Shown: piece after piece, positions 1 to 6,398 of the stretch
Layout: each line of letters begins with the position of its first letter
How positions within the stretch are numbered: the first letter of the stretch is position 1
Assembly (NCBI GenBank): GCA_031553435.1
Contig: JAVBLQ010000081.1
Span: 1 to 8,091 of the forward strand
DNA: 8,091 nucleotides
Direction of reading: 5' to 3'
From: JAVBLQ01 sp031553435
Lineage (GTDB): Bacteria; Bacteroidota; Bacteroidia; Bacteroidales; Azobacteroidaceae
Translations under genes and position numbers: made by a program
Notes under the pieces: model-generated
What the model saw: only the letters and a program-made list of their open reading frames with translations
Told to the model about the DNA's origin: nothing
Databases searched by the model: none

Positions 1-81
1 TTTTAACACAAACCAGAGTGCGGAGTGCTTGGGAGAGGCCATTAGGGGGCCGCTCTGCGTTGGAACCTTTGAAATCAATTA
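1..81. other. GC-rich unassigned left edge downstream of dinB, with a small hairpin
   Basis: This stretch beyond the dinB stop holds no gene I can recognise. It is about 57% GC over bases 1-60, clearly above the adjacent dinB coding sequence. It contains an imperfect hairpin at 33-55: GAG-a-GGCC pairs with GGCC-g-CTC around the 7-nt loop ATTAGGG, with one mismatch. Neither strand has a T-run after the hairpin, so it is not a classical intrinsic terminator, although it could still stop or stabilise the dinB transcript. Two plus-strand frames and one minus-strand frame stay open to the left edge, so the end of a gene from outside the window is possible. The fragment is too short to identify. 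Confidence 0.3.
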
Positions 82-1149
82 TCAAAATAATTCCAGTTCC
101 AACTGAATGTATTTTTTTTCTGTCTCATCACTGGAGTTGCTGACGCCCAGACCTAAGAGACGAACGGGATTTTGAGATAAATCTACTTGTTTCATTATTT
201 CCCTGGCTATTTTCCATAATTGCTGAAAATCGGTAATTTTTTGAGGAGAGGTTTTGCTTCTGGTTATGATTCTGAAATCCGAATATTTAACTTTGATCGT
301 AACGGTTCTGCCATGAAAATTTTCTTCCTCCATGCGCTGGATCAGTTCTTTAGCCAGGTGATAAAGTTCTACCGTCAACAAATTCAGATTATTTTTGTCC
401 TGAAGGAAAGTTGTTTCCGTACTGACGGATTTAACAATTCGTTTTGATTCAACTTCCCGCAGATCAATACCCCGGGCATACTGATAAAAACCATAACCTG
501 CTTTGCCAAATAATCTGACAAGCTCGGCTTCCGAACGTTGTTTCAAGTCATGTCCCGTGAAAATTTTGTTGTCATGCATTTTCCGGGCTGTCACTTTTCC
601 GATGCCATGAAATTGTTCGATATTTAATTTTTCCACAAAATTTTCGGCATCTTCCGGTAAGATCACGAAAAAACCATCCGGCTTTTTGTAGTCGGAAGCT
701 ATTTTTGCCAGAAATTTATTAAAAGACACGCCGGCGGAAGCTTTCAATCTCGTTTTCTCGAATATCTTTTGTTTGATTTCTTTGGCAATAAGTGTGGCCG
801 ATGGGTTATTTTTATGATTAACAGTAACATCCAGAAAAGCTTCGTCCAAAGACAAAGGTTCTACCAGATCCGTGTACTCATAAAATATTTCCCTGATCTG
901 TCTGGATACTTCGTGATAAACATCGAAACGGGGAGGAACAAAAATGAGTTGCGGGCATTTATTCCTGGCGGTTAATGATGGCATGGCGGAACGAATACCA
1001 AATTTCCGTGCTTCGTAACTGGCAGCAGCAACCACACCCCGTGCCTCTGAGTAGCCAACGGCAACCGGTTTACCTCTCAATGCTTCATTATCCCGTTGTT
1101 CGACAGAAGCATAAAAAGCATCCATATCAATGTGAATAATTTTTCTCAC
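82..1149 (-). CDS. dinB: DNA polymerase IV (DinB, Y-family translesion polymerase)
   Basis: This gene encodes a complete Y-family DNA polymerase of 355 residues, the usual length for DinB. Such enzymes copy past damaged bases with low fidelity and act at stalled forks. The palm carries the first metal-binding aspartate in HIDMDAFYASVE (Asp8, with Tyr13 at the steric-gate position) and the second acidic pair in SLDEA (Asp102, Glu103). The basic motif SYEARKFGIRSAMP (44-57) contacts the incoming nucleotide. A helix-hairpin-helix thumb (FHGIGKVTARKM, about 179-190) and little-finger domain follow. The last residues, QLELELF, resemble the C-terminal sliding-clamp binding peptide of DinB. The start codon is GTG at 1147-1149; the next Met (residue 9) would delete Asp8, so GTG is chosen. 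Upstream, only 6 bp separate it from the GH15 stop, suggesting one transcript and translational coupling. No LexA-type site was recognised. Confidence 0.96.
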   Translation of the reverse strand: MRKIIHIDMDAFYASVEQRDNEALRGKPVAVGYSEARGVVAAASYEARKFGIRSAMPSLTARNKCPQLIFVPPRFDVYHEVSRQIREIFYEYTDLVEPLSLDEAFLDVTVNHKNNPSATLIAKEIKQKIFEKTRLKASAGVSFNKFLAKIASDYKKPDGFFVILPEDAENFVEKLNIEQFHGIGKVTARKMHDNKIFTGHDLKQRSEAELVRLFGKAGYGFYQYARGIDLREVESKRIVKSVSTETTFLQDKNNLNLLTVELYHLAKELIQRMEEENFHGRTVTIKVKYSDFRIITRSKTSPQKITDFQQLWKIAREIMKQVDLSQNPVRLLGLGVSNSSDETEKKYIQLELELF

Positions 1150-1155
1150 ATCAAA

Positions 1156-2949
1156 TTACGGTTTCATAAATTTCGATCCCGGCTTTTCTTCCGCAAACAA
1201 TTTTACCGTATTGATTAAAGCCAGGTGGGAGTAGGCTTGCGGAAAATTGCCCAATTGCCTTTTTGTTTCAAAATCCAGATCTTCACTGAATAATCCCAAA
1301 TGATTGGAATAGGTTAATAATTGGTTAAAAATACTCAATGCTTCCTCTTTTTCACCAATAACATATAGAGCGCGAATCAACCAGAATGTACAGATCGTGA
1401 AAGAAGAAGATGGCATGCCGAAATCATCGTCATTTTTGTAACGGTACATCAGTCCTTTATGAAAAAGTTCTTCTTTGATTTTTTTAACGGTTTTAATATA
1501 TTTTTCGTCCGTTGCTTCGATAAAGCCATATTGTTCCATTAATAATAATGAAGAATCCACATCATGATTGTCATACGTCTGTGTGAAGCTTTGTATTTCT
1601 TCATTCCAACCATGTTTTAAAATATCCTGCCGGATGATATCCGCTTCTTTCTGCCAGGCAATTTCATAATCTTTTTGTTTCAGGAATGAAGCAATACGAA
1701 TAGCTCTGTCTAAAGCAACCCAACACATGACTTTGGAAAATACAAAATGTTTTTCCCGGTTGCGGAATTCCCAGATACTCTGATCGGTATTTCTCCATCC
1801 GGTGTAAACACTTTTTACAATGGTTCTGACAATTTCCCACATTTCCTCCAACTCATCCAAAGTTCCCGGAAAGTGGAAATAATAACTGTGAATTACGTCC
1901 AGCAAATATCCCAATGAATCATTTTGCTTTTGGCAATAAGCCGCATTACCTATCCTGACCGGCTGCGAATTTTCATATCCGGATAGGTGTGGTAAAATTT
2001 CTTCGCTTAAAATACGGCTTCCGTCAATCGCGTACATGATCTGGAAGGAATCGGATTTCGATTTCAATATACTTTTGATAAAAGTCATAAACTTTTTGGA
2101 GGTAGATTGATGTCCCAGTTTTATCAAAGTTTCGATAGACATGGAAGCATCCCGTATCCAACAAAAACGATAGTCCCAGTTACGCACTTCACCGATAGTT
2201 TCGGGAATGCTGGTGGTCAAAGCAGCGATAACCGCGCCGGAAGGCTGGTACGACATTAATTTCAGAATCAGAAGACTCCGCGATACAACATTATCGTATA
2301 GTTTAAATTTTTTTGAACGGTTGTCCCAGTTCAACCAATAAACTTTGGTTCGCTGGTATTCCAGGTAAATGCGATCGATATCAATGTGTATCAGTTTCTG
2401 ATTATAGGATAAAAGTAAAAATTCTTCTTTTTCGAGGATAATTTCTTTGCTTTCAAGTATCGAATCAAAATCGAGGCTGGAATAAAGATACATATTATCA
2501 TTTCCATTCACCAAAGAAAAAGTCCTGATAAAATCCGGAAATTTACGATTCAATACCGCTTCCCGGGCATAATTCATTACCGGATCGTATTTTACACGGA
2601 AACGCGGCCTGCCTCCTGTCAACCGGATATAACGGTATATTTCGGTAGGTATATAATGTTCGTTGTTGAATGTCCGGTAGCGGGGCATAAAGTCGAGAAC
2701 ATCGAAACTACCTTCTTCAGAAAAAAAAGATGTACAAAGGATATTGGTTCCTTTAAAATATTTTTGAGAAGTTTTATAATTATCAGATACAACAATAGCA
2801 AAACTTCCTCCCTTTTCCTTATCCAATATTTTGGAAAAAACCGAAGGAGAGTCGAAAATCGGAAAACATAACCAATCGATACTTCCTTCTTTCGATACCA
2901 AAGCTGCTGTCTTGCAGTTACCGATGACGCCGTAATCGAGATTGTCCAT
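1156..2949 (-). CDS. Glycoside hydrolase family 15 protein (probable trehalase, glucoamylase-like)
   Basis: This is a complete 597-residue GH15 enzyme, an inverting alpha-glucosidase family that includes glucoamylases and bacterial/archaeal trehalases. Residues 1-240 form the N-terminal beta-sandwich typical of the trehalase-like group (DYGVIGNCKTAALVSKEGSIDWLCFP at the start). Residues from about 240 form the (alpha/alpha)6 barrel. Recognisable barrel motifs are RNWDYRFCWIRDA (256-268), QPVRIGNAAYCQ (329-340), TDQSIWEFR (388-396, with Glu394 as likely general acid), GMPSSSF (511-517) and GLFSEDLD (552-559, with Glu556 as likely general base), then GNFPQAYSHLALIN (567-580). No signal peptide is seen, so it is probably cytoplasmic. 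It is divergent from the trehalose synthase/phosphatase gene, which favours trehalose hydrolysis to two glucose molecules. Glucoamylase or isomaltose/dextrin glucohydrolase activity cannot be excluded from sequence. The ATG at 2947-2949 follows an A/T-rich leader. dinB follows 6 bp downstream. Confidence 0.92.
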   Translation of the reverse strand: MDNLDYGVIGNCKTAALVSKEGSIDWLCFPIFDSPSVFSKILDKEKGGSFAIVVSDNYKTSQKYFKGTNILCTSFFSEEGSFDVLDFMPRYRTFNNEHYIPTEIYRYIRLTGGRPRFRVKYDPVMNYAREAVLNRKFPDFIRTFSLVNGNDNMYLYSSLDFDSILESKEIILEKEEFLLLSYNQKLIHIDIDRIYLEYQRTKVYWLNWDNRSKKFKLYDNVVSRSLLILKLMSYQPSGAVIAALTTSIPETIGEVRNWDYRFCWIRDASMSIETLIKLGHQSTSKKFMTFIKSILKSKSDSFQIMYAIDGSRILSEEILPHLSGYENSQPVRIGNAAYCQKQNDSLGYLLDVIHSYYFHFPGTLDELEEMWEIVRTIVKSVYTGWRNTDQSIWEFRNREKHFVFSKVMCWVALDRAIRIASFLKQKDYEIAWQKEADIIRQDILKHGWNEEIQSFTQTYDNHDVDSSLLLMEQYGFIEATDEKYIKTVKKIKEELFHKGLMYRYKNDDDFGMPSSSFTICTFWLIRALYVIGEKEEALSIFNQLLTYSNHLGLFSEDLDFETKRQLGNFPQAYSHLALINTVKLFAEEKPGSKFMKP

Positions 2950-2984
2950 GATAAAGTGAAAAATTAAAAATTAAAATGTTAACG

Positions 2985-3001
2985 TCGCGAAAACTTCGTG
3001 A
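2985..3001. repeat. 17-bp inverted repeat in the GH15 leader
   Basis: TCGCGAA (2985-2991) and TTCGTGA (2995-3001) flank the 3-nt spacer AAC. Six of seven positions pair by Watson-Crick rules and the seventh is a G-T wobble. It lies 36-52 bp upstream of the GH15 start codon, so it could act as a leader hairpin in the minus-strand transcript or as a protein binding site. No regulator can be named. Confidence 0.4.
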
Positions 3002-3041
3002 ATATCAAATGTTCTTTAACGAAAAAAAACTAAAATTGTCC

Positions 3042-3056
3042 GAACCAAACCGGTTC
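3042..3056. promoter_or_regulatory. Possible operator: GAACC-N5-GGTTC inverted repeat containing AACCGGTT
   Basis: GAACC (3042-3046) and GGTTC (3052-3056) are perfectly complementary across a 5-nt spacer, and the 8-bp palindrome AACCGGTT sits at its right end. LacI-family sugar regulators typically bind palindromes with a central CG, so a trehalose- or glucose-responsive repressor is conceivable here. No such regulator gene is in the window and short palindromes occur by chance, so this call is tentative. Confidence 0.25.
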
Positions 3057-3065
3057 TTTCTTCGT

Positions 3066-3149
3066 TTTTACATATAAAATACCTATATTGCAATGTTGTA
3101 AGGCCATTTGGACTTTTCTGATAAAAGTCTTTTTACACCATAAAATACC
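3066..3149. repeat. Direct repeat TTTTACA-N-TAAAATACC, two copies
   Basis: The copies are TTTTACATATAAAATACC at 3066-3083 and TTTTACACCATAAAATACC at 3131-3149. They differ by one inserted base and a change in the middle, and their starts are 65 bp apart, close to six helical turns. Both lie upstream of the trehalose synthase/phosphatase gene. The second copy begins in the T-run of the hairpin at 3111-3129. Paired binding sites for a regulator, or a small duplication of a promoter segment, would both fit. Confidence 0.45.
3111..3134 (+). terminator. Terminator-like hairpin in the leader of the trehalose synthase gene
   Basis: GACTTTT (3111-3117) pairs perfectly with AAAAGTC (3123-3129) around the loop CTGAT, and is followed at once by TTTTT (3130-3134). 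This has the layout of an intrinsic terminator, though its 7-bp stem has only two G-C pairs and would be weak. It lies 51 bp upstream of the start codon, so if transcription begins near 3097 it would sit in the 5' leader and might attenuate. The T-run is on the plus strand only. It could equally be chance in AT-rich DNA. Confidence 0.35.
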
Positions 3150-3184
3150 AATGTCTTCCGGCCTTCTTTTAATATCTCAAAAGT

Positions 3185-5356
3185 ATGAAACTTATCATTA
3201 TATCTAACAGATTACCATTAAAAATTGTTGAAGAAAACAATATTCGCAAAGTAATTTCGAGTCCCGGAGGATTATCGACCGGATTGGATTCTTTGGAAAT
3301 GGGTTTGGAAAAACATTGGATTGGTTGGCCGGGAATGTATCTTGAAGATGGCGAAGAAAAAAATGCAATCGACGAACTGTTGAAAAATCAAAATTTCCAC
3401 CCGGTATATTTGACTTCCGAACAGATTGAAAATCACTATGAGGGTTACTGTAACAGCATTTTATGGCCTCTCTGCCATTATTTTCCCAGTTATATTCATT
3501 ATGAAAACGATTATTGGGAAGCGTACAAAGAAGTTAATGAAATATTTTGCGAGGCTGCTTTGAAAGTGATAGAGCCCGGCGATGTGGTGTGGATTCAGGA
3601 CTATCATCTGATGTTGCTTCCGAAAATGATCCGTAATAAAATGTCAGATGTAAATATCGGTTATTTTCATCATATACCCTTCCCTTCCTACGAATTGTTC
3701 CGTAGTTTACCGGAAAGGGCTGATCTACTGAATGGTTTGTTGGGCGCAGATTTGATAGCTTTTCATACTCATAGTTATATGAGACATTTTATCAGCGCCA
3801 TTTTCCGGGTCTTAAAACTGGATTGTAATCTGGATGAAATTCTTTTGGATAAAAGAGTGGTTTATGTGGATGCTTTTCCGATGGGAATTAATTATAAAAT
3901 GTATCATAATGCCATGTTAAATCCGGAGCTAAATGAAGAGGCAAAAAAACTGAAAAAAAGTTTTGGCGAAGGAAAACTGATTTTATCTGTCGATAGACTG
4001 GATTATAGCAAAGGCATATTGATCCGCCTCAAAGGTTTTGAAAATTTCCTGAGGAATAATCCGCAATATAGAGGAAATGTTTCATTGGTCATGATAATAG
4101 CCCCATCTCGTGATAATGTTGATATTTATGCGAATCTGAAAGATAAAATAGACCGGATGGTTGGTTCTATCAATGGAAAATATTCTACGGTAGATTGGCG
4201 GCCTGTTTATTATTTTTACAGGTCTTTCGATTTCAATGAATTGGTACAATTTTATGATATTGCCGATATAGCTTTGGTCACTCCTTTAAGAGACGGAATG
4301 AATTTAGTGGCCAAAGAATACCTGGCGACTAAACGTGATGAACCGGGAGTCTTGATCCTGAGTGAGATGGCCGGAGCTTCCATTGAATTATCGGATGCTA
4401 TTATCGTAAACCCTACCAATATCCGGGAAATAGAAAACGGGATTGTGGAAGCATTGGAAATGCCTCTGGAAAATCAACTCAAAGCGCTTCATTCCATGCA
4501 GGATATCATATCCAGTCAAACCGTTAAACAATGGGCCGGAGATTTTGTGGAAGAATTAATAAGCGTCAAAAAGAAAAATGATTTTTTGCAACAAAAAATA
4601 GTAGAGAAAAATAATTTCCATACGATCAAAACAGCTTATGAACAGGCTAATAGCCGATTGATTATGCTTGATTACGACGGAACTTTAGTACCATTCCACA
4701 AAGATCCCAAAGGAGCCGTTCCTACAAAAGAAGTACTGGATTTATTATCAAAATTGAAAGAAGATCCTAAAAACCATGTCGTCATCAATAGTGGCCGGGA
4801 TCAATACACGTTGGATGCCTGGCTCGGACATTTGTCTATCGGCCTGTCAGCCGAACACGGAGCTTTTTACAAAGAAGGAAATGTATGGCATAGGAAAATG
4901 AAAGAGATAGATTGGGATACGGAAATATTGGATATTATGAAACATACGGTAAAAAGAACTCCCCGTTCCAAACTGGAAATAAAGAATACAGCTTTGGTGT
5001 GGCACTACCGGAATGTGGATGTCTGGTTGGCCGACTTAAGAGTTACTCAATTGATCAATGCGTTGATCAATCCGTGTTTTCGCCACGATTTACAGATTAT
5101 GAAAGGAGTAAAAATTGTGGAAATCAAACCCTATAATATCAGTAAAGGTCATGAAGCCAATCGATTAATTAATAAAGGAAATTACGATTTTATTGTGGCA
5201 ATCGGCGATGATACAACCGATGAAGAAATGTTTCAGGCATTGCCGGATAATGCAATCACTATCAAAGTCGGCAAAAGTTCAAATGTTGCCAAATACAATA
5301 TTCCGACACAACAGCAGACTTTGTTTTTTCTTAATGAATTGGTGAAAAAGGGATAG
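3185..5356 (+). CDS. Bifunctional trehalose-6-phosphate synthase / trehalose-6-phosphate phosphatase (OtsA-OtsB fusion)
   Basis: This 723-residue fusion carries both steps of the OtsA/OtsB trehalose pathway. Residues 1-460 are a GT20 synthase (UDP-glucose plus glucose-6-phosphate to trehalose-6-phosphate). Visible motifs are SNRLP (7-11), SPGGL (26-30), WIGWPG (45-50), YCNSILWPLCHY (88-99), WIQDYHL (136-142), HHIPFPSYELF (162-172), VDRLDYSKG (269-277, with Arg271 and Lys276 expected to bind the donor phosphates) and TPLRDGMNLVAKEY (366-379). Residues from about 485 are a HAD-type phosphatase: LDYDGT (495-500; nucleophile Asp496, acid/base Asp498), NSGR (535-538), Lys654 in NISKGHE, and GDDTTDE (674-680). 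Both active sites look intact. No signal peptide is present, so it acts in the cytoplasm. Fused enzymes of this kind are common in Bacteroidota. It diverges from the GH15 gene and converges with the transporter gene, 22 bp apart. The ATG start is preceded by A-rich DNA. Confidence 0.96.
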   Translation: MKLIIISNRLPLKIVEENNIRKVISSPGGLSTGLDSLEMGLEKHWIGWPGMYLEDGEEKNAIDELLKNQNFHPVYLTSEQIENHYEGYCNSILWPLCHYFPSYIHYENDYWEAYKEVNEIFCEAALKVIEPGDVVWIQDYHLMLLPKMIRNKMSDVNIGYFHHIPFPSYELFRSLPERADLLNGLLGADLIAFHTHSYMRHFISAIFRVLKLDCNLDEILLDKRVVYVDAFPMGINYKMYHNAMLNPELNEEAKKLKKSFGEGKLILSVDRLDYSKGILIRLKGFENFLRNNPQYRGNVSLVMIIAPSRDNVDIYANLKDKIDRMVGSINGKYSTVDWRPVYYFYRSFDFNELVQFYDIADIALVTPLRDGMNLVAKEYLATKRDEPGVLILSEMAGASIELSDAIIVNPTNIREIENGIVEALEMPLENQLKALHSMQDIISSQTVKQWAGDFVEELISVKKKNDFLQQKIVEKNNFHTIKTAYEQANSRLIMLDYDGTLVPFHKDPKGAVPTKEVLDLLSKLKEDPKNHVVINSGRDQYTLDAWLGHLSIGLSAEHGAFYKEGNVWHRKMKEIDWDTEILDIMKHTVKRTPRSKLEIKNTALVWHYRNVDVWLADLRVTQLINALINPCFRHDLQIMKGVKIVEIKPYNISKGHEANRLINKGNYDFIVAIGDDTTDEEMFQALPDNAITIKVGKSSNVAKYNIPTQQQTLFFLNELVKKG

Positions 5357-5378
5357 AGTTTTTAACAAAAATAGTTTG
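5357..5378. other. Short convergent junction without a clear terminator
   Basis: Only 22 bp separate the stop codons of the two convergent genes. The sole symmetry is TTTTT-aac-AAAAA (5360-5372), a five-pair A/T stem too weak to call a convincing bidirectional terminator. Transcription from either side may therefore read into the opposite gene. Confidence 0.3.
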
Positions 5379-6314
5379 TCAATTCTTAATTCTTTCTTTC
5401 TGCTCTTCCATCTCCATCTGCGCCCGTGACTTACTGATTGTAACCAGATATACCCCGATAAAAATGAGCATGGCGGAGAGTATCTTGCTGATACTCATTT
5501 CATCTTGTCCGATCATAACGGCCACCATTGAAGCAATGACCGGTTGGACATAATTATACATACTTACAGTTGTAGGGCGGATACGTTTCAAAGCCATTGG
5601 AATCATTAAGTAAGTAATGAATGTGGCTCCGAAAACTACATAAAACAATCTGAGCAATACATCTGTATGAAAAGGCTGAGTAAATGCCGGCGCACTGATA
5701 ATATCCTTGTATCCGAATGGTAAAAATACAATCGTAGAAAAAAGAAACATCCACTTCATCATTGTGACGGAACTGTATTTTTGAGTCAACGGTTTTGCCA
5801 GAACCAAATAGATGGAATAAATAAATCCGCTGCTGATGATCATTATATTTCCGAAAGCGCTACTTGTATGATTCTGAGGATGATTGCCCGATAGTATCAA
5901 CAGAATGGCTCCTGTTGCCCCGAGTAATACGCCTCCTGCCTTTTTCACAGTAATCGGCTCGCCGAGAATGAAGAATGCAAAAATCATCACAAATAACGGA
6001 GTGCTGGTCACCAGAATAGAAGCATCAACAGGTGAAGTCGAATTCAACCCGATAATAAACGTGCCTTGATTAAATCCCAAACCGCACATGCTGCAAATAA
6101 ACAGAAGAAGCAGATCCTTTTTATCCACTTTTTCTTTAGGACTAAAAAGAGATACGATCCAGAAAGCAATACATGCACACGATATCCGTAAAACGGTTAG
6201 TCCGTACGGACTGATATGTATCGGCAACAAAGACTTTGTTACAGGCATATTGAGTGCAAATATTATGTTGACTATTAGAATGATGATATGTCCTTTAGAC
6301 TTTTCCTTATCCAT
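5379..6314 (-). CDS. EamA/DMT-superfamily inner-membrane transporter (RhaT/YdcZ-like permease)
   Basis: This 311-residue protein is a drug/metabolite-superfamily permease with the usual two EamA repeats. About ten hydrophobic helices can be placed at residues 9-29, 36-57, 67-90, 97-117, 125-142, 153-173, 185-201, 220-242, 250-268 and 275-294. The first repeat ends helix 4 with the family-typical TP...F..LGEP pattern (TSTPLF at 104-109, Glu119). The second repeat has the matching YVQPV...IGQDE segment (255-272). The tail MEMEEQKERIKN is charged and probably cytoplasmic. Family members export or import amino acids, nucleotide-related compounds or other small metabolites, and substrate cannot be read from sequence. 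The ATG is supported by a perfect -7 promoter element (TAACTTTG) 23 bp upstream. It is divergent from the asparaginase gene, but a functional link is only a guess. Confidence 0.9.
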   Translation of the reverse strand: MDKEKSKGHIIILIVNIIFALNMPVTKSLLPIHISPYGLTVLRISCACIAFWIVSLFSPKEKVDKKDLLLLFICSMCGLGFNQGTFIIGLNSTSPVDASILVTSTPLFVMIFAFFILGEPITVKKAGGVLLGATGAILLILSGNHPQNHTSSAFGNIMIISSGFIYSIYLVLAKPLTQKYSSVTMMKWMFLFSTIVFLPFGYKDIISAPAFTQPFHTDVLLRLFYVVFGATFITYLMIPMALKRIRPTTVSMYNYVQPVIASMVAVMIGQDEMSISKILSAMLIFIGVYLVTISKSRAQMEMEEQKERIKN

Positions 6315-6337
6315 ACAAAATTTTCATTTTTAAGGGG

Positions 6338-6345
6338 CAAAGTTA
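6338..6345 (-). promoter_or_regulatory. Bacteroidota -7 promoter element (TAACTTTG) for the transporter gene
   Basis: On the minus strand these bases read TAACTTTG, an exact match to the Bacteroidota consensus TAnnTTTG. The element ends 23 bp before the ATG at 6314, so the transcript would have a very short leader. A good -33 TTTG was not found at the expected distance. Confidence 0.65.
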
Positions 6346-6366
6346 GTATTAATTTCCGGTATTAAT

Positions 6367-6374
6367 TATCTTTG
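6367..6374 (+). promoter_or_regulatory. Bacteroidota -7 promoter element (TATCTTTG) for ansA
   Basis: TATCTTTG exactly matches TAnnTTTG and ends 24 bp before the ATG at 6399. It also decides the ansA start: the in-frame TTG at 6372 lies inside this element and would be upstream of the transcript. TTAG at 6343-6346 is at about the right distance for a degenerate -33 box. The copies of TATTAATT at 6347-6354 and 6360-6367 lie between this element and the opposing one. Confidence 0.65.
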
Positions 6375-6398
6375 CCTTCTGATCTTAAAATTATCATT

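Larger units (their letters stand above)
2950..3184. promoter_or_regulatory. Divergent regulatory region between the GH15 gene and the trehalose synthase/phosphatase gene
   Basis: These 235 bp must hold promoters for both divergent genes. I found no perfect TAnnTTTG -7 element on either strand. The closest plus-strand match is TATATTG at 3084-3090. On the minus strand, AACATTTG (complement of 3004-3015) and TAGTTTTT (upstream of it) each miss one base. The region contains an inverted repeat at 2985-3001 (TCGCGAA/TTCGTGA), a GAACC/GGTTC inverted repeat at 3042-3056, a long direct repeat (3066-3083 and 3131-3149) and a terminator-like hairpin (3111-3134), each described separately. The concentration of symmetric elements suggests regulated rather than constitutive expression, which is an inference. 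Confidence 0.6.

Noticed and set aside
1..66. Library adapter contamination, suggested by a loose resemblance of the reverse complement to cDNA-cloning primer sequence (CAACGCAGAG next to GGCC sites)
   Set aside because: The match breaks after about ten bases and the join to dinB is seamless, so coincidence is more likely.
2..106. Possible C-terminus of a plus-strand protein entering from the left, overlapping the dinB 3' end
   Set aside because: An open frame ends at TGA 104-106, but 33 codons without a recognisable motif do not support a gene, and other frames are open there too.
220..975. Plus-strand open frames of 68-75 residues within dinB
   Set aside because: They lie opposite conserved polymerase motifs and show no domain or start context of their own.
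4912..5136. 74-residue plus-strand frame inside the phosphatase domain
   Set aside because: It is an alternative frame of an intact, motif-rich HAD phosphatase domain, with no sign of a frameshift.
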